Shown: positions 23,731 through 35,162, numbered from the stretch's first letter. The stretch is DNA of 64,000 nt from Echinometra lucunter (GCA_029962745.1 CM057158.1:4947602-5011601), one strand, 5' to 3'. Notes: generated by a model not told the origin, from the letters alone. Numbers and translations are program-made.

Positions 23731-24496
23731 AGCAGAGTACGTCTCGAGTTACCCAGCATAGCTACAAGCTAAAGAAATGAATATTCTAAAGCAGTAATGT
23801 TCGGAAGATTCATGGAAGAGATTTCTGGCAGCATATTTTCCACAATATTTCCTCTTAAACATCAAGGTACGCTTTTCCATCAAGACAGAACCGCCTCTGG
23901 GTTTCACCATTTAGAATCCCCTTAGACCGGTGGGTGCTCAAGGCCTGTGGGGTCTCTAGCTGCACCGGCGCTCTGAGGTTTTACAAGAAGCATGGCTAGT
24001 GATAATGGAAAACAGATTCCACCAACATTGTTGAGGATGGATGCATTAATTCAGTAGCCAGAGGGGCATTCGTCACTTTCATCCAGTAAGCATGGCAAGG
24101 GACAAAGCTGTACGGGCCCAACTTATCAAAAAACAATTTATTTTCCCATTGGACACGCTAGCTTCACTTTTCAATTAAACGGTGGACTGGTGGACAGCAC
24201 TGCTAAATTGATTTATATCAAAGCATTTTGTCGGGTGCCTTTACTCCGTAGTGCCGGTCAATACATTTTGATTTAGACAAAATAATAATGAACGAGCAAC
24301 ACTAATTATTACAAACGTTTCTGTCACTGAGAAGAAATTTTTATGAACAGAAATAACCTTTTACGCATCTGAATGCTATCACAGCGGTCATTAAGGTCAT
24401 TCTGCAGTGATCATGGTGATGTCAATGCAGAGTGATAATTATTTTTTAGACAGTTAGAATGGCCCATCCTTGAAAAACTGTTTTGGAAATCATCAT
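23731..24496. other. Unassigned
   Basis: Nothing supportable seen. 'accggtgggtgctcaaggcc' (near 23926) and 'gctgcaccggcgctct' (near 23960) form only a weak inverted pair. Confidence 0.35.
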
Positions 24497-24498
24497 GT

Positions 24499-24542
<44 letters not shown>

Positions 24543-24586
24543 TTTGAATATATTTATACAGGCACAAATATATTTATACAGGCACA
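24497..24586 (-). mobile_element. Inverted LINE 3' terminus with tail
   Basis: Read on the minus strand this is CCTGTATAAATATATT followed by a TAAA tail (about 12 units, 24499-24545), the same terminus as the plus-strand copy ending at 25371. The terminus is itself doubled as an exact 20-bp tandem (24547-24566 and 24567-24586). It directly abuts the plus-strand coding remnant. Confidence 0.6.
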
Positions 24587-24589
24587 AAA

Positions 24590-24887
24590 GATCAGCAAAC
24601 ATGCTGTTTTACATCAATGTCCTGATTACAAAGTAAAATGCAACATGATGTTCAAATGTGTGAATGGCTTAGTTCCACCCCCTCTTTAACAGAATCACCT
24701 TTGTAGAAAATGTTTCCTTGCGACAAACAAGAAGTTGTCGAAGGAAAATCATACGCAAGCCCAAATGCGGAACGAAATTTTATCAGGATTCGTTTATATA
24801 TACCGCGCATCAATGAGGTGGAATGGCCTACCGGAAAATGTCAGAAACCTGACCAAATTGCATTTATTTAAGCATATGCTGGACTAA
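24590..24887 (+). pseudogene. LINE reverse-transcriptase polyprotein, C-terminal fragment
   Basis: One frame reads through the end of a CR1/Jockey-type pol: a segment ending M-M-F-K-C-V-N-G-L-V-P-P-P-L matches the family pattern 'vyKclnglaP.yl', and further on R-W-N-G-L-P-E-N-V-R-N-L-T, then L-H-L-F-K-H-M-L-D-stop, matches 'WNsLP..vR...sl..FK..l'. A TAA at 24687-24689 breaks the frame; 66 codons later the natural stop is at 24885-24887. The catalytic RT and endonuclease domains are absent, so this is a 5'-truncated, dead copy. Its 3' UTR runs to about 25330 and its tail to 25371. Family assignment comes from the C-terminal motif only; the clade (CR1-like) is an inference. Confidence 0.75.
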
Positions 24888-25371
24888 TCTTGTTATTAGC
24901 TATTCTATATCCTAATGCATTCCTCTCCACGGCAATATCCGACATACTCTTAATCTATTATTTTAGTATAAGTTGATATAGTAGCCCATTGCTTCATTGT
25001 TTCAATCTATATTTTCATTATCTGATTATCTAGTTCCTTTGGTAGGCATAATTTTCTCATTTAAATATTTACTGTTATGTGTGTATATTAGTTAAGTTGT
25101 TATGTCATTTTTGTTCATTATTTTATTTCACTTTCACTTTCTTTTCATCGTTACCATAATCTTCTGTTGTTGTTAATTGTGTTGTTATTGCTGTTATTTT
25201 AACCAACAAAGCCATGTGGTAGACCAGTTTCTTTTAATTGCTTTTACATGTACAATGTACATAGTTTTATTTTGCGTTATTATATTCCATGTATTTTGAG
25301 CTGAACAGGCTACCTGTATAAATATGAGAATTGAATAAATAAATGAATAAATAAATAAATAAATAAATAAA
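24888..25371 (+). mobile_element. 3' UTR and (TAAA)n tail of the LINE remnant
   Basis: T-rich 3' UTR ending 'caggctacctgtataaatat', 'gagaattg' and then AATAAATAAATG-type repeats (25331-25371). The CCTGTATAAA motif just before the tail matches 2130 and the minus-strand end at 48.67 kb. Confidence 0.7.
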
Positions 25372-25900
25372 TTCTGTTTTATGCAAATTAACAGCACGTC
25401 CATAATTATATGAACAGTATCCTGAATCTTATTTTGCGTTGTTCTCCCCAATGCAGCGAAGCATTTATTCATGAATCGGCTACACCTTACACAACCATAC
25501 AAAAAGAATGAGATTATAATGTTAAAGTTCTTCTCTTTGTTGTTGTTTTTGTCCAGCAAGCTATTCAAAAACTGAGTTAATTTGTATGGGAAAATTACTT
25601 TGTTAAACTTCTTGTTTCTCATTTTGTTTCATCTCTGTACTGCTCTTGCCCTGGACTGATCATATTATGCTGGCATTTTGTAGAATATCAGACATGCAAA
25701 TCCCATATCATGTTGCTACTTCTAGCCTAAGGCTCACTTTGTAGAATAATGATCTACATCTTGTAAATTGAAGTCTAGTCGTCGCTTCTATCTATAGTGC
25801 CCTGATTAAACTGCTTTATCGAATGATCTTACGACTTCGACCCAGGAGCCATTGATTAAAAAACATTCTACATGATTATATTGCAGATTTATAACATTTT
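25372..25900. other. Unassigned
   Basis: Nothing supportable seen. Confidence 0.35.
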
Positions 25901-25901
25901 G

Positions 25902-26049
25902 GTGCCCTGTAGATGAGCTTTGCTGTGATTAACATACCCAACAGGAATTACTCAGGGCTGCTTTAGTTACTCAGAACTAATCTTAGAAAGCAGTCCTGAG
26001 TAACTCCTATTCCATATGTTAATCACAGCAAAGCCAACCTACAGGGCAC
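25902..26049. mobile_element. Foldback MITE, 148 bp
   Basis: 'gtgccctgtag' begins the left arm and is inverted at the right end. Both arms then share GCTTTGCTGTGATTAACATA and a TTACTCAGG(G/A)CTGCTTT block. The whole element is essentially one hairpin with a short centre. No clear target-site duplication. Confidence 0.85.
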
Positions 26050-26742
26050 TAACCTGGTCGGCGAATTTGGATACTCGGGGGCACTTGCTTTAATACTCTT
26101 TGGGAATTTGTTTTTACTTTTCTTTGTTTTGTTTTTGTTTTTTGTTGTTGTTGCTGTTTTTACTTTTTCAAACCCATATTTTCTAATAAAAATCCGAGGT
26201 CCTTTCTTCGTGTTATTTTTTCTTGCTGATCGTTTTTTTCTATCGCTAAAGTTATTACTCAATATTGTTAGAAGACATCATCTGCACTAAGCTCCATCCA
26301 ACTCAAAATGTGAAAAGGGTGCCCTCGGATTCTAAGCTTGATTTCAGTACATACTTTTTACCGTTCATTCGACAATACTCTGCTCGTGAATAAAACATAG
26401 GTATAGAAAGGTTTATTATGCTATACTGATACATAATTAAGCATAGTGACTGCAAGATAAATGTCATCAGGTTTATTGTGTTCAACATAATCACTGTTAG
26501 TAGAACAAATTCTCAGGAAAATGCTCTCTTTTGGGTGGACCATTTCACCTTTTTTCACATGCCGTTGCCATGTTTGCCATTGCCTTGCATGCATGCATGT
26601 TGCCATGTGAACAGCGCAAAATGGTAGGAAGGCTCCCTATGGAGTGGAGATGGTGCACACTTGTGTGCGGGCTAGGAATCCAGTGATCAAAGGGAAATTG
26701 GAAAGCGCATTGAAGTATCCACGTAATGAGATATATAAATGT
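26050..26742. other. Unassigned; GTTTTT-rich stretch
   Basis: 26110-26160 is rich in TTTTG/TTGTTG. The terminus-like inverted motif 'ttgcatgcatgcatgttgcc' sits near 26585. No gene supported. Confidence 0.35.
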
Positions 26743-27022
26743 AACATTATTATTATCATCATCATTACTATTATTATTATTATTATTATTACTTTTATTA
26801 TTATTATCATCATCATTATCATCATCATCATTATTATCATTATTACTATTATTATTATTATCATTATTATCATCATCATCATCATCATCATCAATCATCC
26901 CCACTGTTGTTGTTATTGTTATTATTATTACCATTATTATTATAATTATTATTATTATTATTATCATCATCATCATCATCATCATTATTATTATTATTAT
27001 TGTTATTATTTTTATCATTATC
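26743..27022 (+). repeat. (ATT/ATC)n microsatellite, ~280 bp
   Basis: Nearly continuous ATT/ATC triplets with one break near 26893-26915. It accounts for the overlapping poly-Ile, poly-Leu/Ser and poly-Met/Asn readings. Confidence 0.95.
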
Positions 27023-29590
27023 AAATCAGACTTTCTTTTCTCCTAAAACTGCCGTGATGTATTAATGCCGACAAAATGGCGCCATTCTGCCCTAATGCAT
27101 CATCGGATCACCTTAGGTCGAATCACTGCAAATAGAACTAATCTAAATTCTAATCACCCATTCATCACCTTGAGGATCCTTCCGCTCTTCAGTCTATTTA
27201 CCTCGCTATCAAACAACCCACGACGTGTTCGAGCATCAATGGATTGGTGAAAGTCTCCCAAGTTTATGCAACCCAGAAAGAACAAAGAAAGTGGAGTAAA
27301 TACAAGATATTTGTGCCTGAAAGGTCGCATATTATAAAGGTGCTTATGGGGTGAAATTCGAGCACCAAATTATATGGCTTATGTTTCCCTTATTAATGCT
27401 AGGTTTTGTTCCGTCACATCCAAAAAGAAAAAGGAAAAGAAAGGAAAATATTAAAGAAAACGTTGGAAAATAAATCGAATGCACAAAAACATCCGCTGTA
27501 TTTAAGCTTAGCAGTTACGTAACATCAACAGAATAATACTAGTATTATCTCGACAGTGCCGAATGGCAAAGATTCTCTCAATTATAGGAATTGGAGTTGG
27601 TATGGAAGGAGAGATTGGAAAAATTATTCCAACTGATCTTCAGAAAGCTATCGCATATTGTCCGAAAAAAAAAATGGAAAAGGGATTAGTGCCATGGGGT
27701 GATATTAAACATTAACGTTGTACAATCTTTTTGATTGAGATTTGGAATATTCATGTGAATTGTACCACGAAATTGGAAGATGGCCTTCCCGATGGAGAAA
27801 AAATCAAATCAAGGCATTGCCAGCCTTCTCTGACACTGTCACATTTTCTATTCGATTTTTTTTATTTAGAACATCAGGTATAAACAAGACATCATTACAA
27901 AAAGATGACTATTGGCAGCTGTATTTCATTCTGAAGATGGTCGCATGTGCAACCTCGATTAAAAATGGGAATTCGGAGGGAAAAAAAATGTTGCGACTTG
28001 ATGAATTCAAACGACAAAAAGTAAAGTGAAATCATTTTCTCACCGACGAAGCTGCTGATGGCAACAGCGCTCACTTAAGTAATTACTAGTTCAGCATTCT
28101 GTTCCTTCGAAATAAGAAGGAGATTCGCTCAATCAAAACTGAAATGTTACAAGTGAAGGACTGTCAGGCATAATGTATCATAAGAAAAGATAATAATTGT
28201 AAGGGGATGTTTAAGATTTGTATGCAAATAGCATACGGCAGTGTAATTGCTTGGTAACTTTCACCTTTTAAACGTCACGTGATGTTATTAACATAGCGAT
28301 GTGTGAGCTGTGTGTAGGCCAAAAGCAACAAGAAGCACACACACACAAAAAAAGCTTTGATACCAAACTTCTTTAAACCCCGGGTTTAAACTCTATATGA
28401 AATAAAATGATGCGTATGGAATCAGTCAATTTTAACGTTCCTTCTTTTAAATCTTACCGCACATAGTTACAAAAGAAATTTGTTTTAATCATCAGACTTT
28501 TTTTTAAAAGATTATTCTAGACAATCATTCTTTTAAAAGAGTCACCTAAAAGTGAAACATGTTCGCTCTCTAATCTGCCAATTTTGTTTTCCAGGGACGT
28601 GGACTAGTCAGAATTCAATACAGCTTTTTCCTAGTAAATGTAAATTAAATTTTCATAGCAAAACAAGAATGATTTCAGAATCCTTGAGTAATGCCTGTCA
28701 TGTAACACTTATGTTGAATAATGTATATTCCCTAAAGCCCCAGATAAAGTTACAATCTGCCTCTCGAAGCGTCCATTATGTACGACATTGTACGAGGAGG
28801 ATCAAGTGTTTCCTTTGGGTCCATCTGCGCATGCTCAATTAATAACCATGTGCTAACAAACACAGCAATCGTGCGAAAGGCACCACCCTAAACTACATCA
28901 CGTCAGAGACAGGAGGTCCCGACAGAAGGTGCTCAAAGAAATTCTGATTAGACTATCATGAAAATGTTTGTGTGAAATTCGTCAACTTTTTATATCATGT
29001 GAGGGTTGAAACGTCGCAGAACACATTCTGATTAGACATGTCCATGGAAAAGAATTCACCTGTCTATATCGCCATTATCATGTCTCATATTATGCAGAAC
29101 TTACACTCCAAATTCATTAGACTTAAATAAGGGACAAATCCAAAATTCGATCGAAAATCCCAATTCAATCGATTTATAAATTAACCTTATTGCTTACTTG
29201 ACCCTAATCTCATTCAGATTAAAATTTAGAGTGTAGGTGAAATGTACGTTTATAAAATGTAGTGGAAATGGAGCTCCTCTAAAATCCTTTCTACCTATTC
29301 AAAGATTCTTTTCCTCTCTTCCTTAGTATTTTTCTCTAGACAGATATCACCTGAGCATGCCCGGTTATCCATCAAATTCACTGATTTCACTGCTGTTTAT
29401 ACACTCCCTTGCTCATTATAATATTAGTGTCGTCCTCCCTGTTATCTCATTTCACTCTGTATATACAGCAGAAATTTAAAAAAAACACACACAGAAAGCA
29501 ACACTGCAAAATGTTGATGCTTTCAGGAAGTTAGAAGCTTCCAGGAAGTGATTTAGTTAAAAGTGATATACTCCTGTCACACCAAGACGG
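27023..29590. other. Unassigned 2.5-kb stretch
   Basis: No repeat or gene supported. Small items: a near-palindrome 'ttaaaccccgggtttaaac' (about 28373-28391), a CA run (about 28337-28347), and a possible 39-bp exon-like segment after 'ttttgttttccag' (28588 on) that is too short to call. Confidence 0.35.
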
Positions 29591-29597
29591 ATCCCAG

Positions 29598-29720
29598 GAG
29601 CCTGTTTCTCGAAACCGTGATAAGTTCTGTGTCTATAGGGACACGTGATGTAGAATTAACACGCGGTGAAATGGGATGCCCACAAACTTACACTTACGAC
29701 GGTTTCGAGAAACAGGACCC
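29598..29720. mobile_element. MITE with TIR CCTGTTTCTCGAAACCGT
   Basis: 'cctgtttctcgaaaccgt' at 29601-29618 is exactly inverted at 29698-29715. CCCAG occurs at both outer flanks (29593-29597 and 29718-29722), a possible target-site duplication. About 120 bp and no coding capacity. Confidence 0.75.
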
Positions 29721-29739
29721 AGATGGACAACAGACTGGT

Positions 29740-29830
29740 CATACTACATTACCCCGAACCGAAAAGAATCGGCCAGTTTGCAATCGGTGTGGAGTCGGTG
29801 TTGGCGGTGTGACCGAGATGTAAATGCCAC
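29740..29830 (+). repeat. Diverged dispersed repeat
   Basis: 'cggccagtttgcaatcggtg' followed by GTTGGCGGTGTGACC; loosely related phrases lie at 23680-23715 and, inverted, at 20530-20680. Confidence 0.3.
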
Positions 29831-30738
29831 ACCTTATTTGACATGCCTGCATGTAAGCTGATATAAAACGGAATCAAGGAGCAGCTAGAACCGTTTCCAG
29901 TCATCTCTTCTTTTCCTTCTGGTACATCACACATCCTAAGGAGCTGTCGAATCCGGGATCGGGTTTCGTGTATCACTCGCCTGGAATCACCTCATGAATG
30001 TTCTGATGCCTCATTTAGCAATTGGTGGTTTGTTTTTATTTTTGTCAGCGATGAGAAGCAGAGGTTGATGAAGGCTTTAGAATAACATTCATTATCATCC
30101 ACCCGAGAGGGAAGGTAATATCGAGCCCGTGTAATAATTAGCTCCCAGTGGCAAGAGTAGAAGTCTTAGTGTCAATACTTAAAAAGAAGAAGAGAACTAC
30201 CCTCTCAAGTATATTTTGCATAGCGTGAGTGGGGTGTAGCCGAAAGAGTGAAATGCTGTGACGCTCCCCCCCCCCCCCTTAGAAATTCTAGGCGGATGGA
30301 AGGCGAGAAGACAAGGCCACAGTGTGAAGAAAGGGTGTTGGGGATTTGTATCACCCATTTTTATGTTGACTTTCCTCTTTCCCATTATTTCTCCCTTGCC
30401 CCTTTTGATTTCAGGGGGGGTCCTCTTGTTCTAGCTCTAAAGTATCAAGAAAACCATTACATCCCAAAGCCAGATTGTTTTACACGCCCCGAGCTCCATT
30501 CCTTAATCCTTTGCCAAAGTAAGAAGTAAAAAGGCCACCTTTTTTCATGTTTTAAAAAAATAAAACACAGAACAAAAAACAGGTCTATCAATCAAAATGC
30601 ACCATTTGAATTTCGAGTCGTGTCCAATCCATGTTCTTGACATGCCATAATGTAGATCTTGCTCTCTTTATTTCCAAATCCTGCCTGATTTCATAAAATG
30701 GCCGATCTCATGTTGATTTATTTCCATCGATAGAGTAA
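29831..30738. other. Unassigned
   Basis: C run at about 30268-30278 and G run at about 30414-30420; nothing else is supported. Confidence 0.35.
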
Positions 30739-30746
30739 TGCCTGAA

Positions 30747-30961
30747 TGGTAAGCACTATATAGGCACCAATCCTGCAGACGCAAGCTCATAAATATTCTT
30801 AAATATTCATAGGATTAGGATTAGGATTAGGATTAGGGTTAGGATTAGGGTTAGGGATAGGGTTAGGGTTAGGGTTAGGGTTATGGTTAGGATTAGGGTT
30901 AGGATTAGGGTTAGGGTTTCAGCTTGCGTCTGCAGGATTGGTACCTATATAGTGCTTACCA
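30747..30961. mobile_element. TIR element carrying telomere-like repeats
   Basis: Left arm 30747-30787 and right arm 30921-30961 are 41-bp inverted repeats with one mismatch, beginning 'tggtaagcactatatagg'. GCCTGAA flanks both sides (30740-30746 and 30962-30968), consistent with a 7-bp target-site duplication (8 bp if the terminal T is counted differently). Between the arms are a short AT segment and the TTAGGG/GGATTA block, so the telomere-like sequence appears to be cargo of the element. No transposase. A 7-8-bp duplication would suit hAT-like or Kolobok-like transposition, but the superfamily is open. Confidence 0.85.
30811..30918 (+). repeat. Interstitial telomere-like (TTAGGG/GGATTA)n
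   Basis: About 18 hexamer units alternating GGATTA and GGGTTA with a few variants (GGGATA, GGTTAT). This is the vertebrate/echinoderm-type telomeric unit in degenerate form. Confidence 0.95.
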
Positions 30962-31110
30962 GCCTGAATACTCGGCACCGACAGGCCATAAAAAGCTAAA
31001 CATTACTGTTAAAGGACAAGCCGTATTCGACTGATCTATCAAAGACAACGCATGGGGCACCAAGGGATCTGAAACGGTGGGAAGAGTCCCAAGATGATAT
31101 ACACCACTAA

Positions 31111-31482
31111 AGGTGCTTTCACATATGATGCGACAGTGTGGTACCACACTGTGGCGCCACACTGTTTTGTCTTCACGATGGGACTTTGTGTCACCTCATA
31201 TGCTAATGAACACGCATTAACGCGTCAACTCTCAATAAGAGAGCATATTGTCAAAACTTGCGCAAGCAATCTCATGGCAACAATTTTTGCGCTAACCTTT
31301 TAGAAATTTGATTGGTGCGCATTTTTTTCTTTCTTTATTTTTTTATCTATGGAGCAAACAAAAGTGTATCCTGCTTCGGAGACATTTTTTTGTCGCCCTA
31401 TACCCCATGCATAGGCTTGTACACAAAAAAATGTGGTGACACAGCGTGGTACCACACTGTCGCATCATGTGTGGAAGCACCT
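31111..31482. mobile_element. Harbinger-like MITE, 372 bp, TAA target-site duplication
   Basis: Arms begin 'aggtgctttcacatatgatg' and (inverted) AGGTGCTTCCACACATGATG and stay alike for about 50 bp, including the palindrome GTGTGGTACCACAC. TAA flanks both ends (31108-31110 and 31483-31485). A 3-bp TWA duplication is characteristic of PIF/Harbinger. The interior has no DDE transposase; the 61- and 69-codon frames are chance. Confidence 0.82.
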
Positions 31483-31871
31483 TAAGTGCTTGAATATGTC
31501 GGCTGTAACGGTATCCAGCGGTAACCAAGTAAATTCGTCTATCTATGAATTTGATATGGTGTACTAAAATTCCATCATCTATATTTTTTGTTCTATAACA
31601 GCTTTATTTCTTTTTTCCATTTTCTTATAACATTAAGCTTTCTTGGAGAGAAAAAAGGAAAGTCAGCGCATAAAACATTACTACATTAAAAAATAGATAA
31701 AACAAATTTTTCCTCCTTTCTTATGGTCTGTACTCCACTTAAAATGATAGGCAAGAGGCCGAGAAGCGATTCTGTTTATAAATCAAATTAATGTTACTAG
31801 AACATCAAATTAATGAGCAGGCAAAAAATCTTAAAATTAAATTTCAGCCTTTGCAACCCTTCTACACAGTA

Positions 31872-32045
31872 TACAACCTGGTTTACTGTTTTAAAAGTTT
31901 TAAAAGGTGTTTAAAAAGTTAAACAACAATGTTCAATTTTTTGAACAATAGATATTGAAAATTGAACATTGCTGTTTAAAACTTTGAACAGTTTTTAAAA
32001 CTTTTGAACAATACCTGATCAGTTCATATTGTAAACCGGGTTGTA
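31872..32045. mobile_element. Foldback MITE, 174 bp, TA target-site duplication
   Basis: Termini 'tacaacctggtttac' (31872-31886) and the inverse of TACAACCCGGTTTAC (to 32045), flanked by TA on both sides (31870-31871, 32046-32047). Inner arms are also complementary (GCAATGTTCAATTTT region). TA duplication suggests a Tc1/mariner-type origin. Confidence 0.82.
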
Positions 32046-32047
32046 TA

Positions 32048-34080
32048 AAGCGTTTTTACTGTGTATGTTCAGAATATGATATCATATGAGAAATAATAAC
32101 TGGATAAATATCGGACACATTCTGACTTTGGGAAGTATATGAGTTATCTAACACCGTTTTTTAGGTGGTGAATTTTCTGAGGATGTAAACAAGTCAAGCT
32201 AAAAGTAGACACGGAATCTGATTAATTTTCCTTTAACATATCGCGCTTCAGGCCAGAAAGGACATGAAGGAAGAGTATCTCCATTGTTTTGTTTTGTTTT
32301 ACTGTGCTTTTCTTTTCACGGAGTTCTACATTTCAATGTCCTGTATTCTCGTTATGCTTGTGGAAAAAAATCCTTGCTGCGATGCGATTTGATTTTGACA
32401 AGACGTCCCTCAGGTTCCTTACAAAATAATCCACTATAATGCCCTCGGGTAATTTACCTTAATTTCACACAAAACATGCAAAAGGAGAAGAGAAGGAAAG
32501 AACGAAGACTTTGTTGTCGCCTTTTCTGGGACATTAGATCACGTCTGATAAGCTCTAGACCTAGACAGTGATGAGCCTTAATCAAGACGATCTTTACTCT
32601 TTCTTTAAGGGCATATTTCTTGCATTTTTTTCTTTCTATTTCAGGATTGCTTATAGGTTACTTATGAAATATAAACATAGTAATGTTTTCAAGTTCAAGC
32701 TCTAAATTTTGTCCCTTGCGTCCAAGATAATGAGTATTTCTGCTGACTGTATTAAGATATTAGCCACATTAGACACGAGATCTCTATAAACATGAAGCAA
32801 AATGATGACATTTGTAACTCCATAATTCTTGGTGATGTATTATGACTAAATACATTGGAGTTGCCCTTATACCATGTATACCACATCCTATTCAAAGAAA
32901 ATAAATATTTGTACTGTTTCTTTTGTATTCACACTACCTATGGTGTCCCTCCATATGAAGCACCATTTTTTTTCCTTTTTGCAAGCCAAATTTCATTTCT
33001 CTTCGTCACATACAAGCAATAGGCACGTTAACGTTGATGGCACCACGAAAGATCCAATCTCGAATTTTCAACAGACTTCTTATATAGCATGAACTTTCAT
33101 TTTGTTATATCACATAGCAACTATTGATTCCAAAGTTCATCACAGGCTTCCATTCTAGAGATGAAAGTGTTTAGCATCTATTTCTGTAATATATAATGCA
33201 TGGTGATAAGTATGAATGCAATACTCTACTTCTACTTCTTGGGTCGTTTTCAAAATGGAGAAGAGTTTTCCTTCATTGGCACCTGAGCGCCTCTTTGCTA
33301 AGCACATCGTTACGAGAAAATGAAGTCGCAGGATAATTTTGATCGCGAGGTCTCACGCGAGCACAGATGCCACAGATATCCGATCCTATGACGGATTTAA
33401 ATTCCGGACGTGGAGAAGTTTGAGTGCTGGACGGCGGTCGATGAACTGCCGAGGGGCGGACGATTTTAGCAGCAATTCACAAAATTAATTGAACAAAACA
33501 GGGTGAAAACACAAAGAAAGGCATATTGGCATGGTACAGTATACAAATTTCAAACGTCTCGGAAATATAGTCGGAGTTTTGATCAAGATGAAATGAAAAA
33601 GGGAAAAAATTATTTTCATAACAGCATTCGCACTGAAATGTCAAAGGAATTCTAGAAATAAAAATTTATGCAGAACTTAAACACGATACATGAAAGTGAA
33701 ATACAAAGGGGATTGTCCTACAGGTGTTTCAGAGCCAATACTCTGCAGTTCTGACACCATGCAGTCGAATTCATTTAAAACCTGTATACAAAACAATGCG
33801 TAACCCGGCCCTAACCTAGCCCTGCCTCAGCCTGAGGCGAACTCGATATTCCAAGCCCAAATCCTCTGTCATATTAGCCGAAAGAGAGTAAAAGACAAGC
33901 GGAAAAAACACTTATTTTTGTTTTTGTGTCAAGCAGTTTTGATAAATTAGAACAATCAGGCAGATTAAGAGGCCGCTTACGCATTACGTTTGTTAAACGA
34001 TTCATCACAAATTCCGCTAGCTCTTTACGCTACTTCCATTATTCATCTTAAAAGGTTTGTAGTCGAGCAGCTGTCTAGCT
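32048..34080. other. Unassigned 2-kb stretch
   Basis: Mostly AT-rich. 33290-33470 is locally CpG-rich, and its minus strand is open for 67 codons, but I see no domain or trusted splice pair. Confidence 0.35.
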
Positions 34081-34328
34081 TCAAGACAGATGACGACAAA
34101 AACAGGGACAGGTGAAAAATCTGATCCCGAATTTCCCCTCTAAACCAATATCAGACGACCGAAAAATGAACCAGAGAGTACTGTCGTACGTAATAAAAAA
34201 CGAATCTCTCCGCATGCCTTGAGTAAATTGTATTTCTATGAAATTTACTTGAACTTCCTCCAGCGTCGGGGCTTCGTACGATAAAGTAATATACTTGAAC
34301 ATAATCAGTGAGGAATCGAAATGGAAAC
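34081..34328 (-). CDS. Candidate terminal exon, CUB-like pattern
   Basis: On the minus strand 'ccattttatccttgactcag' gives a plausible splice acceptor (AG at 34330-34329). It is followed by about 82 codons ending at 34081. The reading contains Y-I-T-L-S-Y-E-A-P-T-L-E-E, then F-I-E-I-Q-F, then S-T-L-W-F-I-F-R-S-S-D and G-K-F-G-I-R-F. This order resembles the second half of a CUB domain ('itL.F..f.le', 'leI.dg', 's..l.v.F.Sd....GF.a.y'). The usual disulfide cysteines are not in place, and the first half of the domain would have to lie in an upstream exon I could not find. The open frame extends 18 codons upstream of the acceptor. Treat this as a weak match that needs a profile search; it may be a decayed exon. 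Confidence 0.3.
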
Positions 34329-35160
34329 CTGAGTCAAGGATAAAATGGGATGTCATACTGATACACTGATAACACACCGACAAAGGATTTCCTTGAAACG
34401 ATGTATCGTAAATATTCTACCATCATGTACACAATGATGTACATAATTCTTCAATGATATTGGTCTTAACACAAAGAGAACCAACAAATCATTTTGTCGA
34501 TATCCACGATGTCAAAGAAAATAGATATTAGCCTTGGCCTATATACTGTGTAAATTAGCTTGCTTATTTGACCTTTTGCTGAATAAAGCATGATAGGCAT
34601 GATAGAATCAAAGGGGCAGAAGTAACAAGGTGTAAGATTCAAGAAGGCTCAGTTAGATAATCGTCCATCATTCTGAACACTGTGCGTCATAATGCTGGCG
34701 CACAATAATTAGAGTATTATATAATGCAAACCGTCAAAATGCTGGCATACAATTAAAGAAATATTCATAAGTATTTTCATTTCAAACTTATTATTTCAGA
34801 GACGACAATCACCCAATATGAAAGACTGGATGGAAAAATAAATATCGACATCTACATTCGTCATCCGCCTGAATCGATGAAAAGGATTTCGATTTAAGTT
34901 CGTCAAATGTAATACCGATTTCCAAAATTGCAAACCTAGTTTCCAATAATGCATATAAAGTGTTATCACTATGGAAACACCATTGTTCGGAGAAATGGAT
35001 TTCAGCACTTTAAAATGAATGTCAGGTGAGAAACTGAGAGTAGAATGGCGAGGCTTGAACTTTGAAGTAAATTGTAGAAGATAGTTATCTGGTTATATTT
35101 AGATTATAACCACTTTCTTTCTTGCTCCACTTTCTTGCACTTCCCTTAGTTTGCTTATCG
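34329..35160. other. Unassigned
   Basis: Two short direct repeats ('cgtcataatgctggcgcaca' near 34686 and a variant near 34733) stand out. No gene supported. Confidence 0.35.
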
Positions 35161-35162
35161 CC

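Noticed and set aside
23920..23985. tRNA-like cloverleaf
   Set aside because: Arms do not pair properly and there is no B-box-like sequence.
26545..27057. Frames of 85-159 codons on both strands
   Set aside because: They arise from the ATT/ATC microsatellite; no non-repetitive protein sequence supports them.
30811..30918. True chromosome end or fusion point
   Set aside because: The block is degenerate, short, and bounded by inverted repeats and a duplication, which fit transposition better.
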